From Aquirufa aurantiipilula (GTDB lineage: Bacteria > Bacteroidota > Bacteroidia > Cytophagales > Spirosomataceae), in NCBI RefSeq assembly GCF_019923745.1, contig NZ_JAANOG010000007.1:120816-184815 (forward strand): a stretch of 64,000 nucleotides of DNA. Direction: 5' to 3'. Under the pieces are notes generated by a model. The model saw only the letters and a program-made list of their open reading frames with translations, made no database searches and was not told the origin of the DNA. Shown in pieces: positions 52,891 to 62,453 of this stretch. Numbering within the stretch: position 1 is the stretch's first letter; every line of letters begins with the position of its first letter. A program made the translations under genes and the position numbers.

Positions 52891-55020
52891 TTATTTTTTA
52901 GAAATGTCTGTACCTAATCTTTGTAAATAAGCAATCAAAGCAATAATCTCCTTGTCTGCCCCTACTTTGATTTTTTCTTCAGCTAAACGCGCTTGAATCT
53001 CTTTGGATTGAGCTTCCAAGTCCTTAACTGCATTTTTGATTTGAACATCATCATAAGGAACACCCAATGTCTTCATCGCTTGTAACTTAGCTTGAGTTTG
53101 TGACGTATTTAAACTCTGCTCATACAACCATTCATATGCCGGCATAATGGAGCCAGGAGACATAGAAGCTGGTTCACGCATGTGGTGATAGTGCCAAGAA
53201 TCTGGGTATTTTCCTCCCTCACGGTGTAAATCCGGACCTGTTCTTTTTGAACCCCATAAGAAAGGGTGATCATAAACAAACTCACCTGATTTGGAGAATT
53301 CACCATAACGTTCTGTTTCACTACGGAAAGGACGAACCAATTGTGAGTGACATCCTACGCAACCTTCACGGATATAAATATCTCTTCCTTCTAATTCAAG
53401 TGAAGTATAAGGTTGAACAGCGGCTATCGTTGGAACATTGGATTTCACCATAAAAGTTGGAATCAATTCTACCAAGGATCCAATTAAAATCATAATCAAT
53501 GAACCAATCAATAATTGAATAGGTCTTCTTTCAATCCAGCTATGCCAGTGTAATCCTTTTACTTCTTTTTCAGACACAATAACTTCTAAAGGAGCAGCTT
53601 CTGCCGGTTCATTAGCTAAAAGAGAACCTTGAGCCATAGTCTTAAATAAGTTATAGGCCATTAAAATAGCACCTACAAGGTACAATGAGCCTCCTAAAGC
53701 ACGCATTTGGTGCATAGGGATAATTTGCAAAGTTGTATCTAAGAAGTTACCGTACTGTAAAGTACCCTCAGGTGTAAACTGTTTCCACATCATACCTTGA
53801 GTGAAACCAGAGATATACATTGGGATTGCATAAAAGGCAATACCTAAAGTACCAATCCAGAAGTGAGTCTTTACTAATTTTTCAGAGAATAACGTTGTTT
53901 GGAAAATACGTGGAACCATCCAATACAACATGGCAAAGGTTAAGAAACCGTTCCATCCTAAGGCACCCACGTGCACGTGTGCTACGATCCAATCAGTAAA
54001 GTGGGCAATGGCATTTACATTTTTTAAACTTAACATCGGGCCCTCAAAAGTGGCCATACCGTAAGTAGTGATACCCACTACCATAAATTTCAAAATGGTA
54101 TTTTCACGAACCTGATCCCAAGCTCCACGCAAGGTTAATAAACCATTGATCATACCTCCCCATGACGGAGCAATCAACATAATGGAGAATACAACCCCCA
54201 AAGATTGTGCCCAATCAGGTAAGCTTGAATAAAGTAAATGGTGAGGACCTGCCCAGATATAGATAAATATCAAAGCCCAGAAGTGTAATATAGATAAACG
54301 GTATGAATACACGGGGCGGTTTGCCATTTTTGGCAAGAAATAATACATCAAACCTAAGAATGGCGTGGTTAAGAAGAATGCAACTGCATTATGGCCATAC
54401 CACCATTGAATTAATGCATCTTGTACACCAGCGTATACATAATAACTTTTTAGGAAAGAGATTGGTAACTGAACAGAGTTAGTTAAATGTAATACTGCAA
54501 CCGTAACGAATGTGGCAATGTAAAACCAAATAGCTACATATAAATGACGCTCTCTACGTTTGATAATCGTACCAAACATGTTGATTCCAAATGCTACCCA
54601 TACCAAAGTAATGGCAATATCTATCGGCCATTCCAATTCAGCATATTCGTGTGAGGTGGTAATACCTAATGGTAAAGTGATAGCAGCAGCCACAATGATT
54701 AATTGCCAACCCCAAAAATGGAACGACGAAAGAAAATCACTGAACATACGTGCTTTTAAAAGCCTTTGGAGAGAATAATACACACCCGCAAAGATGGCAT
54801 TACCCACAAAAGCAAAAATTACTGCATTGGTATGCAGCGGACGTATACGACCAAATGTTCCATATTGAGTAACGTTCATTGCAGGTTCGAATAGCTGAGA
54901 GGCAATAATGACCCCAACAAGCATTCCAACAATACCCCAGATAATGGTTGCAATGGCGAAATTCCGGACGGTTTTATTGTCGTACGAGAATTGATCCAAA
55001 GTAGTCGTTTGTGACTTCAT
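52891..55020 (-). CDS. ccoNO: Fused CcoN-CcoO subunit of cbb3 oxidase
   Basis: Fusion of 709 residues. The N-terminal 470 or so residues are CcoN: about 12 helices with haem and copper ligands in RPLHTNAVIFAFVGN, GHNAVAFFLTTPFLG, AGPHHLLYSSLPDW and DWIVAHVHVGALGWN. The C-terminal part is CcoO, beginning after a linker (helix QLLIGSLIMILIGSLVELIP) and carrying one haem c site, CVGCHSQLVRPFRSETERYGE. Proteobacteria encode these as separate genes; fusion is usual in Bacteroidota. It is the catalytic core of a high-affinity oxygen reductase. Confidence 0.95.
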   Translation of the reverse strand: MKSQTTTLDQFSYDNKTVRNFAIATIIWGIVGMLVGVIIASQLFEPAMNVTQYGTFGRIRPLHTNAVIFAFVGNAIFAGVYYSLQRLLKARMFSDFLSSFHFWGWQLIIVAAAITLPLGITTSHEYAELEWPIDIAITLVWVAFGINMFGTIIKRRERHLYVAIWFYIATFVTVAVLHLTNSVQLPISFLKSYYVYAGVQDALIQWWYGHNAVAFFLTTPFLGLMYYFLPKMANRPVYSYRLSILHFWALIFIYIWAGPHHLLYSSLPDWAQSLGVVFSIMLIAPSWGGMINGLLTLRGAWDQVRENTILKFMVVGITTYGMATFEGPMLSLKNVNAIAHFTDWIVAHVHVGALGWNGFLTFAMLYWMVPRIFQTTLFSEKLVKTHFWIGTLGIAFYAIPMYISGFTQGMMWKQFTPEGTLQYGNFLDTTLQIIPMHQMRALGGSLYLVGAILMAYNLFKTMAQGSLLANEPAEAAPLEVIVSEKEVKGLHWHSWIERRPIQLLIGSLIMILIGSLVELIPTFMVKSNVPTIAAVQPYTSLELEGRDIYIREGCVGCHSQLVRPFRSETERYGEFSKSGEFVYDHPFLWGSKRTGPDLHREGGKYPDSWHYHHMREPASMSPGSIMPAYEWLYEQSLNTSQTQAKLQAMKTLGVPYDDVQIKNAVKDLEAQSKEIQARLAEEKIKVGADKEIIALIAYLQRLGTDISKK

Positions 55021-55037
55021 AAGCGTTTAAATTGAGA

Positions 55038-55190
55038 TTAATTGATTGTCTTTTTATCTTCATTAAGAATGCGCATTCCTGGAGTAATGAGGTCATCTTG
55101 TTGCCCTGAGCGTACGAACCAAATGAACGCAAAGAGAAATCCGATGGCCATGAGTAAACTCAAAAAAATCATTAAGTACATTATTTCCAT
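55038..55190 (-). CDS. ccoS: CcoS, cbb3 oxidase assembly protein
   Basis: Protein of 50 residues found by translating the gap between ccoI and ccoNO. It begins MEIMYLMIFLSLLMAIGFLF, continues FIWFVRSGQQDDLITPG and ends DKKTIN. That is the CcoS layout of one helix and a short cytoplasmic tail with the FxWFxRSGQxDD pattern. It is needed for cofactor loading into CcoN. Start choice: the first ATG at 55195 gives only four codons, so 55190 is used. Confidence 0.85.
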   Translation of the reverse strand: MEIMYLMIFLSLLMAIGFLFAFIWFVRSGQQDDLITPGMRILNEDKKTIN

Positions 55191-55230
55191 GGCATTATAA
55201 ATTTAGAGAACAAGGATTGCAGAAAGAGTT

Positions 55231-57750
55231 TTAATACTCCACACTACGCTGTAAAGTTCTTTTTATATCAGGGCTTAAAATATGATTTTCCTCAGCTATA
55301 TGCAGGCTGGTATATGATTTCAATTGGTTTTTAACTTGTTTACCGTAGATGTTCATTCCCCATGTGGCTATAACTAACATACTAATGGAATTGACTGGCA
55401 TTAAGATAGCTGCAACCAAAGGAGACAATGTGCCTTGTACCGCAAAACTTAATCCAATGGCATTATATACCAAGGATAACAAAAAGCTCATTTTTATTAA
55501 AGTAAGAGCCTTTTTTGAAAATTGCAAAAATTCGGGTAATCGACTTAGCGAACGGCCTTGTAAGATGGCATCACTAGCAGGCGTAAAATGCAGATGATCA
55601 TCAGAAACGGCTATCCCTACATGAGCCTGTTGTAATGCACCCGCATCGTTTAATCCATCGCCAACCATCATGACTTTCTTTCCTTGGGATTGTAATGCGC
55701 GAATGAATTCCATTTTTTCCATGGGACTACATTCAAACTTCATGTGCTCATCCGTAGAAAACCAATCTATTAAACTAGCGGCATGGTTAGCTTTGTCGCC
55801 TGAAACCAAATACACCTCATATTGATGTTGTAATTTTCGTAACATGAACTCTACTCCATCTCGGTTTTCCCATGGAAAGTCCAAATATCCTATGGTCTCC
55901 TCTCCTATTTGTATAAATAATTGAGATTCAGAAGAATAGAAATCCTGTGGAGAATGATAATGTATCCCTAAAAATTTGGCAGACCCTAATTTTATCGTCA
56001 AATCACCCCATTGGGCTTCCAGACCTTTACCCGGTATTTCTTGAAATGAAGAGAGTTTAACCAAATTTCTTGTACCAGAGTTTTGGGTATAAGCGCAAAG
56101 TCGACGAGAAAGTGGATGGGTAGACTGTACCGATAATGAATATAAAAGATCCCATTCTTGCTCACTAAGCTGGCGATGTAAATAGCTTTTAGGTGCTTCG
56201 GATTTGGCCAATGTGAGGGTCCCCGTTTTATCAAATACGATGGTATCTACCTGTCCCATACGCTCGAGAGCCTGAATATCCTTTACATACAATTGGAATT
56301 TAGAAAGCCACCTTACCCCATGACCAAGAGCAAAGGGATAGGAAATAGCTAGAGCACAAGGACAGGCAATCACTAAAATACTAACAACGGAATTTTGCCA
56401 TTTACTAGGATCTACTTGTATCCAGTAGGCAGCCACCACCGTGGCCAAGGAAATTAATCCAATAGTGAAATAGATTCCGACTTTATTGGCAAAATTCTCC
56501 CAGTTTTCCAGTTTAAAACTAGGATCTTTAAAGGCTTGCTGTTCCCATAATTGGGTTAAATGGCTCTGTTGAAGGTCTTTTTTGACTTCAATTTCTATCA
56601 TTTCTCCATGGTGCTTGCCCCCAGCATAGATTAAGTTTCCGGATTGAATAGGAACCCATTCGCTTTCTCCTGTCACAAAACTATAGTCCATGTTACTTTT
56701 ACCTTTCATCAAAATCGCATCCGCAGGAATGATTTCTTCATTCCGAATACGCAAACGATCACCTACTTTAATTTCACTTAATGGAGCGGTTTCTTCGTTA
56801 CCATCAATGATTTTAGTAATGACAAGGGGAAAGTATGAGGTGTATTTTCTCTCAAATGATAAAAAATCAAAGGATTTTTGTTGAAACCATTTACCTACCA
56901 AAAGAAAAAACAAAAGCCCAGAAACAGAATCCATATACCCTGCTCCTGTATGACTTAAAATTTCATAGACACTTCGGGAATAACCAACCATAACCCCTAA
57001 AAGTATGGGCATTTCAATTGTGATTTTTTTCAGTTTTAAGTGCGCCCAAATGTTTTTGAAATAATCTGAACCCGAATAAAATAAAGCTATGGAGCCTAAT
57101 ACTAGATTTAAATAGCCAAACAAGTTCTTTAAACTTCCATCTTCAATACCTAAATACTCAGGAAAACTGAAAAGCATGATGTTGCCAGCACAAAAGCCGG
57201 CAACACCTAGTTTGATGAAGAGTTGCGTTTGTTGAGAAAGTCTTTTTTTCTTTTCTTTTCCTTCCGATTCCTCGGATAAAAGCGGTTCATATCCAATTTT
57301 AGCTAATAATGAAGCTAATTCTCCTAGACTGATATCACTTTCTTTGAACCAAATACTTAGCTCTTTTTTGCCAAAATTTAAAGAAGTTTTAACAATACCA
57401 GGATTCAGTTTATAGAGATTTTCTAATAAATATAAGCAAGACCTACAGTGGATACTCGGTAAGTTAAAACTGACTTTGGAAATTTCTTGGTTGGAAAATT
57501 GAATTAGTTTATCCCGAAAGGCAGGTTTATTTAAATAATCAAAATTTTGATTGCTGGGTGAAATGCCTGGGTTTACATCACACGTATAGTAGGTGCCTAA
57601 CTCATGGTCATTCAGCAGCTCATACACGTTTTTACATCCTTGGCAGCAAAATTCTTTCTCTTGAAATTCGATGATTTCGTCCACAAATGGCTCTCCGCAG
57701 TGAAAGCAAATGTTTTTTGTTAGGGTGGTATGGACTGGTTGTTCCATCAT
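55231..57750 (-). CDS. ccoI: CcoI/FixI copper-transporting P-type ATPase
   Basis: P1B-type ATPase of 839 residues. An N-terminal Cys-rich zinc-binding part (CFHCGEPF, EFCCQGCKNVYELL) is followed by an HMA domain with CRSC. The rest includes eight helices, the TGES-type VTGESEW, the membrane motif ACPCALA (Cys-Pro-Cys), DKTGTLT phosphorylation site and VGDGLNDAGAL. This is the copper pump that loads cbb3 oxidase. It is the first gene of the operon and is transcribed divergently from a CRP-like gene. Confidence 0.92.
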   Translation of the reverse strand: MMEQPVHTTLTKNICFHCGEPFVDEIIEFQEKEFCCQGCKNVYELLNDHELGTYYTCDVNPGISPSNQNFDYLNKPAFRDKLIQFSNQEISKVSFNLPSIHCRSCLYLLENLYKLNPGIVKTSLNFGKKELSIWFKESDISLGELASLLAKIGYEPLLSEESEGKEKKKRLSQQTQLFIKLGVAGFCAGNIMLFSFPEYLGIEDGSLKNLFGYLNLVLGSIALFYSGSDYFKNIWAHLKLKKITIEMPILLGVMVGYSRSVYEILSHTGAGYMDSVSGLLFFLLVGKWFQQKSFDFLSFERKYTSYFPLVITKIIDGNEETAPLSEIKVGDRLRIRNEEIIPADAILMKGKSNMDYSFVTGESEWVPIQSGNLIYAGGKHHGEMIEIEVKKDLQQSHLTQLWEQQAFKDPSFKLENWENFANKVGIYFTIGLISLATVVAAYWIQVDPSKWQNSVVSILVIACPCALAISYPFALGHGVRWLSKFQLYVKDIQALERMGQVDTIVFDKTGTLTLAKSEAPKSYLHRQLSEQEWDLLYSLSVQSTHPLSRRLCAYTQNSGTRNLVKLSSFQEIPGKGLEAQWGDLTIKLGSAKFLGIHYHSPQDFYSSESQLFIQIGEETIGYLDFPWENRDGVEFMLRKLQHQYEVYLVSGDKANHAASLIDWFSTDEHMKFECSPMEKMEFIRALQSQGKKVMMVGDGLNDAGALQQAHVGIAVSDDHLHFTPASDAILQGRSLSRLPEFLQFSKKALTLIKMSFLLSLVYNAIGLSFAVQGTLSPLVAAILMPVNSISMLVIATWGMNIYGKQVKNQLKSYTSLHIAEENHILSPDIKRTLQRSVEY

Positions 57751-57817
57751 AAAATCAATCTTTTTTCAAAGTTCCTCTGAAAAAACTGCTCTGTTAATGA
57801 TAAAAAGCAGGCTAAAA

Positions 57818-57833
57818 CATGAGCATTGTCATG
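57818..57833. promoter_or_regulatory. CRP/FNR-type palindrome between ccoI and the CRP-like gene
   Basis: The sequence catgagcattgtcatg forms CATGA-N6-TCATG, i.e. the TGA-N6-TCA arrangement seen in CRP/FNR family operators. It is in the 132-base divergent promoter region, about 50 bases upstream of the CRP-like gene start and 68 upstream of ccoI. A candidate -7 box TACTTTCG is at 57855-57862. Regulation by the response regulator-CRP protein or an FNR-like protein is a reasonable inference. Confidence 0.55.
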
Positions 57834-57882
57834 AAATTAATTCCAGAGTAAATCTACTTTCGTATACAAATTTTTAAAAAGT

Positions 57883-58269
57883 ATGGATCATATGATCGAG
57901 ACCGAACGTAAAGTACTGGCTAGCGGGATAGAAATCAACTATTTAGCTAACGAATTTTTGTTCCGTCAAGGTCAAAAAGCGGAGTTTGTATTCTATTTTC
58001 AAGGAGGTGAAATTGCCTTAAAGTCGTTCAATTCCCCAGAAGGTATTATCTATCATGCCAATCCAATTTTTTTAGGAATCAGCGAAGTGCTTGAAGGGAA
58101 GAAACACACCTTTTCTGCTGAAACTCTTCAGACTTCTAAATTCTTAGTTTTTGAAAAAAATTATTTCTTGATGTTGATGCAAGAGTTTGATTTTGCATCC
58201 TCCTATTTCGAACAAAAAAGTAAGGAATTTGATGCCGTATTTACGGAGCTAGTTCCTCATTCAATTTGA
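57883..58269 (+). CDS. CRP-like cyclic-nucleotide-binding domain protein without HTH
   Basis: Protein of 128 residues covering only the cNMP-binding-type beta-roll of a CRP/FNR regulator: ANEFLFRQGQKAEFVFYFQGGEIAL, ANPIFLGISEVLEGKKHTFSAETL, then a dimer-helix-like FDFASSYFEQK. The DNA-binding HTH is missing. It may be a truncated regulator or a partner that forms mixed dimers. It lies divergent to ccoI with its own terminators, so expression linked to the oxidase is plausible but unproven. No FNR-type Cys cluster is seen. Confidence 0.7.
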   Translation: MDHMIETERKVLASGIEINYLANEFLFRQGQKAEFVFYFQGGEIALKSFNSPEGIIYHANPIFLGISEVLEGKKHTFSAETLQTSKFLVFEKNYFLMLMQEFDFASSYFEQKSKEFDAVFTELVPHSI

Positions 58270-58278
58270 CTTTAATTA

Positions 58279-58356
58279 AGAGGTTTAACCTCTAAAAAAA
58301 ATAGAGTGGTAAGTTAAAAGGGTTGTACTGCCCTGCTTGACATTGTCGGGCAGGGC
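58279..58356 (+). terminator. Two hairpins after the CRP-like gene
   Basis: The first, agaggtt-t-aacctct at 58279-58293, is followed by seven A on the plus strand. The second, gccctgc (58330-58336) and gcagggc (58350-58356) around ttgacattgtcgg, is followed by ctttta. The second is a good plus-strand terminator; the first, with T on the minus strand, could serve the opposite direction. Confidence 0.65.
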
Positions 58357-58367
58357 TTTTACATTTT

Positions 58368-58443
58368 TATTAGTGTTTAGTTATAAGTGTTTAGTTATTA
58401 TTAATAGACTTATTTCATAACTAATCACTTACAACTAATACCT
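58368..58443. repeat. Dispersed AT-rich gene-end repeat, copy 3
   Basis: Plus-strand units ttagtgtttagttataagtg and ttagttattattaatag are followed by inverted units (ataactaatcacttacaact, aatacctat). It lies between a terminator and the 3' end of the minus-strand SDR gene, whose stop codon (58442) is within its edge. Confidence 0.75.
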
Positions 58444-59254
58444 ATTTCAGCGGGCTATCTTTCTCTTTCTTCAACGTATTATACACCAATCGATCCATAA
58501 AGCCATTCAGCCATTTGTTTAAAAAGACGGTCAGTTTTCCCTGAAAGGTCAATACTAAGGTCTTTTTCTTTTGTTCAAAGGCTGTATAAATGTGTGCCGC
58601 TACTTCTTCTGCAGACATCATTTTTTCCTCATCTCGCATGGAATCCCCAGTAATTTTCCCTTCTGAGTTTAATGAAGCATTTCGGATATTGGATGCGGTA
58701 AATCCCGGACAAGCCGTTAATACATGAACACCAGTTTCTAATAATTCAGTCCTCAGTGCCTCCAAAAAGCCATTCATAGCAAATTTAGAAGCTGAATAAC
58801 CCGTTCTTACTGGTAATCCCCTATATCCTGCAATGGATGAAATACCGATGATTCCACCCTTACTTTCTTTAATGTATGGCAAAGCTGCATGAGTAGCATA
58901 TACAGTTCCCCAGAAATTAATGTCCATAAGTTGCTTCAATACGCTTAAATCAACATTTTCAAACATGGACCGCATAGAAATTCCTGCATTATTGATCAAA
59001 ATGTCAATTCGCCCAAATTCTTGAACTACCTGAGCAATCATAGCTCTGGTTTGTTCTTCGGAACTACTATCACAAACGATGGCTTGACAAGCAATATGTG
59101 CTGCCTGTAATGCTGCCTTTGCTTCTTCTAGCTTAGCTTCATTTCGACCAGTAATAATGACTTGCGCTCCTTTGTTTCCATATTCAAAAGCCAAGGCTTT
59201 TCCTATTCCTGAAGAGGCACCTGTGATGATGACGACTTTGTTTTTCATATGCAA
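58442..59254 (-). CDS. Short-chain dehydrogenase/reductase
   Basis: SDR of 270 residues (start at the first or third codon, both Met). Gly motif TGASSGIGKALAFEYG, NNAG motif LINNAGISMRS, catalytic Ser in GISSIAGYRG and YSASKFAMNG (Tyr, Lys). C-terminal part contains HIYTAFEQKKKTLVLTFQGKLTV, typical of the DltE/YqjQ-type or 11-beta-HSD-like SDR group. The substrate is unknown. It stands alone and is convergent to the CRP-like gene. Confidence 0.85.
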   Translation of the reverse strand: MHMKNKVVIITGASSGIGKALAFEYGNKGAQVIITGRNEAKLEEAKAALQAAHIACQAIVCDSSSEEQTRAMIAQVVQEFGRIDILINNAGISMRSMFENVDLSVLKQLMDINFWGTVYATHAALPYIKESKGGIIGISSIAGYRGLPVRTGYSASKFAMNGFLEALRTELLETGVHVLTACPGFTASNIRNASLNSEGKITGDSMRDEEKMMSAEEVAAHIYTAFEQKKKTLVLTFQGKLTVFLNKWLNGFMDRLVYNTLKKEKDSPLK

Positions 59255-59291
59255 AATTTGATCTCAAAGTTAAGCTTTTATCCCATAATTG

Positions 59292-59322
59292 ATTGACTAG
59301 CCAAAGGAAAGCCCTATTTTTG
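59292..59322 (+). promoter_or_regulatory. Promoter of the RNA methyltransferase gene
   Basis: A -33-like attg (59292-59295) and a -7 box tatttttg (59315-59322) are separated by 19 bases, as in the Bacteroidota sigma consensus. The ATG follows at 59339, giving a leader of about ten bases. Confidence 0.6.
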
Positions 59323-59338
59323 TGTCAGAATTTACCTT

Positions 59339-60760
59339 ATGAGCGCCAGAAAATACAAAATCCCCCAAGTCCTAGAACAAATTTCCATCCTTGATTTCGC
59401 AGCAGAAGCTAAGTGCATTGCGAAAGTAAATGATGAAGTTATATTCGTACAAGGTACCGTTGCTCCTGGCGATATCGCAGATTTACGTATTCTGAAGTCG
59501 AAAAAGAAGTTTAAACAAGCTCAGGCAATCAACATTCAAGCCCTTTCTCCATTTAGAACTGAAGCTCCTTGTGCCCATTTTGGAGTTTGTGGTGGATGTA
59601 AATGGCAGCATGTTTCTTATGAAGCTCAGTTAGCGTTTAAACAACGACAAGTTAAAGATAATTTAGAGCGTATTGCTAAGGTTAAATTACCTGATTTTCA
59701 GCCAATTTTAGGCTCCGATGAGGCCTATTATTACCGCAATAAATTGGAGTTCACATTTTCTTCTGCTCGCTGGTTAACCAATGAAGAGATTGGGAAAGAT
59801 GATTTAGGTTCCATGAATGCCCTTGGTTTTCACGTTCCTGGTCGTTTTGATAAAATTTTACCTGTGGATCATTGTTATTTACAGCCAGATCCTTCCAATG
59901 CCATTCGAAATGGAGTTCGCGATTTTGCTGAAGCCAATGGAATTTCATTTTATGAATTAAAAAATCAACAAGAAGGAGCATTGCGTAATTTGATTATACG
60001 TAATGCGAGTTCTGGCGAATGGATGGTAGTCGTGCAGTTTGCTTATGCCACAGAGGAAGAAATAAGCTTGGTCATGAATTACCTTCAAAGTAATTTTCCT
60101 ATGATTAGCTCATTGAATTATGTAGTGAATCAGAAAGGGAATGATACTTTCCATGATTTAGATGTCATTTGTTTTCATGGTAAGCCATTTATCGAAGAAC
60201 AAATGGAAGATTTGCATTTTCAGATTGGCCCTAAATCTTTTTTCCAAACCAATGCCAAACAAGCTTTACGTTTATATCAATTGGTAAGAGAATATGCTGA
60301 TTTACAAGGAGATGAGTTGGTGTATGATTTGTATACAGGTACAGGAACCATCGCTTTGTTTTTGGCCAAATATGCAGCCAAAGTAGTTGGCTTAGAATAT
60401 GTGGAAATGGCAGTGGAAGATGCTAAAATGAATGCCATTCACAATAAAATAGATACGGCTTCCTTCTTTGCTGGTGATATGAAAAAGCTTTTAACAGAGG
60501 AATTTATCGCCCTTCATGGAAAGCCTCAAGTGGTTATCACCGACCCTCCTCGTGCTGGTATGGATGAAGATGTAGTTCGTCAATTGCTGCAAGTTCGCCC
60601 AGAAAAAATAGTCTATGTCAGTTGTAATCCTGCTACCCAAGCACGTGATTTGGCTTGGTTGGATGAAGCTTATGAAGTGGACGTAGTTCATCCAGTCGAT
60701 ATGTTCCCACAAACACATCACGTGGAAAACATCGTTCGCTTACGATTAAGAAAAAGCTAG
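59339..60760 (+). CDS. rlmD: RlmD/RumA-type 23S rRNA uracil-5-methyltransferase
   Basis: SAM-dependent methyltransferase of 473 residues. A TRAM domain (about 15-70) is followed by the Fe-S cluster Cys motif CAHFGVCGGCKWQHV, the RNA-binding region and the catalytic domain. The SAM site includes YDLYTGTGTIALFLA, DPPRAGMDEDVV and the catalytic Cys in YVSCNPATQARDL, followed by the general base region PVDMFPQTHHVENI. The family methylates U1939 or related positions of 23S rRNA. The exact target position is not certain. Its 3' end overlaps dnaB by four bases on the opposite strand. Confidence 0.85.
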   Translation: MSARKYKIPQVLEQISILDFAAEAKCIAKVNDEVIFVQGTVAPGDIADLRILKSKKKFKQAQAINIQALSPFRTEAPCAHFGVCGGCKWQHVSYEAQLAFKQRQVKDNLERIAKVKLPDFQPILGSDEAYYYRNKLEFTFSSARWLTNEEIGKDDLGSMNALGFHVPGRFDKILPVDHCYLQPDPSNAIRNGVRDFAEANGISFYELKNQQEGALRNLIIRNASSGEWMVVVQFAYATEEEISLVMNYLQSNFPMISSLNYVVNQKGNDTFHDLDVICFHGKPFIEEQMEDLHFQIGPKSFFQTNAKQALRLYQLVREYADLQGDELVYDLYTGTGTIALFLAKYAAKVVGLEYVEMAVEDAKMNAIHNKIDTASFFAGDMKKLLTEEFIALHGKPQVVITDPPRAGMDEDVVRQLLQVRPEKIVYVSCNPATQARDLAWLDEAYEVDVVHPVDMFPQTHHVENIVRLRLRKS

Positions 60761-62346
60761 AAAGGTTCGTTCAAAGGATCAAAATCTGCAGGAGGTAAAT
60801 TCATTTTACTTCCTTTAAAAACAGAATCACTATTTCCTTGCTCAAATTGAGAGGCTGTATCTCCTAATTCACTTAGGTTGAATACTCCGTTGCCATTGCC
60901 ATCTGCAAAAGGTTGGAAATCCAAATCACAGTATTTGGTGAACTTACCGATGAACTTCAACCACACATTTTCTAGGGATCCAGAACGGTTTTTAGCCATG
61001 ATGATCTCTCCCATTCCCGCAATGGAATTACCTTGTTCATCTGTGGTAATGCCATAGTACTCAGGTCGATAGATGAACATAACTTGGTCAGCATCTTGCT
61101 CAATGGCTCCCGATTCACGAAGGTCAGAAAGCTGTGGTTTTTTATTTCCACCACGCGTTTCTGTCGAACGATTTAATTGAGATAGTGCAATCACTGGTAC
61201 ATCCAACTCTTTAGCCAATTGCTTTAATGCACGGGAAATTTGAGCAATTTCTTGTTCACGGTTACCACTCGCCCCTTTTCCAGAAGTATCTCCAGTCATT
61301 AATTGCAAGTAGTCAATCACAATTAGCTCAATGTTCTTTTGAGCTTTCAAACGACGACATTTGGCTCTTAATTCTAAAATGGATAAAGCAGGTGTATCGT
61401 CAATATAAATAGGTGCTTGAAATAATTTATCAATCTTGGTGTGTAATTGTTGCCACTCATGTGGTTCCAATTTTCCTTTTCTAATCTTCTCAGCTTCAAT
61501 TTCAGCTTCAGCAGAAACAATACGATTCACCAACTGAATAGAACTCATCTCCAGAGAGAATAAGGCTACAGCATGACCAAAGTCGAGAGCAGCATTTCGA
61601 CAAGCGGAAACGACAAAGGCTGTTTTACCCATACCTGGACGAGCCGCAATGATGATTAATTCTTGTTTTTGCCAACCAGAAGTATGGCGATCCAATTCGG
61701 TAAAACCAGAAGGAATACCCGTAAGACCACTTTTTTGCTTTTGTTTCTTCTCTAATTCATCAATGGCCTTCTTCAAAATATCCGACATACTTTCGTAATT
61801 CTTTCGGATGTTGGATTCCGCAATGGAGAACAATTCTTGTTCCATGCGGTCCAAAATTTGAAATACGTCGGTCGTATCTTCATAAGCTAAACGCTGAATT
61901 TCTGAAGAAACGTGAATCAACTGGCGTTTGATGAATTGCTCAATGATAATTCTGGCATGGAATTCTACGTTAGAAGTAGAACTTACTCGTGAAGTTAATT
62001 GAGCTAAATAACTAGTCCCTCCTGCTTTCTCTAAGTCCCCATTAACTTTTAAATAATTGTTAACAGTTAATAAGTCGACAGGCTGTGAAGCTTGGAACAA
62101 TCCCTGAATGGCCTGAAATATTTTCTGATGTGCTTCTTTGTAAAAAGTCTCAGGTTTTAATAATTCAATGACATTGGCCAAGGGCTCTTTTTCCAACATC
62201 AAGGCTCCTAATAATGCTTCTTCTAACTCAGGAGCTTGTGGAGGAAGCTTTCCTAAGCCTAAATCACTTAATCGTGCAGGTTGATTGGAACGATTATAGC
62301 CAGAATTTGCCTTTTTAGAAATTGATGAGGGATTGTTTGATTCCAT
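60757..62346 (-). CDS. dnaB: DnaB replicative DNA helicase
   Basis: Helicase of 529 residues. The N-terminal helical domain (PPQAPELEEALLGALML, about 34-140) binds primase. The RecA-fold core has Walker A AARPGMGKTAF, ALFSLEMSSIQLVNRI, Walker B VIDYLQLM and the arginine-finger-region motif LSQLNRSTETR, then SDLRESGAIEQDADQVMF. Total length is slightly above the 450-500 residues usual because of a C-terminal extension of about 60 residues (DFQPFADGNGNG) common in Bacteroidota. No intein is visible. It is divergent from phoH. Confidence 0.95.
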   Translation of the reverse strand: MESNNPSSISKKANSGYNRSNQPARLSDLGLGKLPPQAPELEEALLGALMLEKEPLANVIELLKPETFYKEAHQKIFQAIQGLFQASQPVDLLTVNNYLKVNGDLEKAGGTSYLAQLTSRVSSTSNVEFHARIIIEQFIKRQLIHVSSEIQRLAYEDTTDVFQILDRMEQELFSIAESNIRKNYESMSDILKKAIDELEKKQKQKSGLTGIPSGFTELDRHTSGWQKQELIIIAARPGMGKTAFVVSACRNAALDFGHAVALFSLEMSSIQLVNRIVSAEAEIEAEKIRKGKLEPHEWQQLHTKIDKLFQAPIYIDDTPALSILELRAKCRRLKAQKNIELIVIDYLQLMTGDTSGKGASGNREQEIAQISRALKQLAKELDVPVIALSQLNRSTETRGGNKKPQLSDLRESGAIEQDADQVMFIYRPEYYGITTDEQGNSIAGMGEIIMAKNRSGSLENVWLKFIGKFTKYCDLDFQPFADGNGNGVFNLSELGDTASQFEQGNSDSVFKGSKMNLPPADFDPLNEPF

Positions 62347-62453
62347 AGACTACAATTTTACAATATTTTGATAAAAATATCATTCTAATCATCCGATTAA
62401 ATTTCAATAATTCTCTATTTTAGTAAATATTTTTCACCTTAACTTTTTCATAC

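Noticed and set aside
59265..59272. Minus-strand box taactttg as promoter of the SDR gene at 58442
   Set aside because: It matches TAnnTTTG, but would place the start site only a few bases from the start codon and has no -33 partner.
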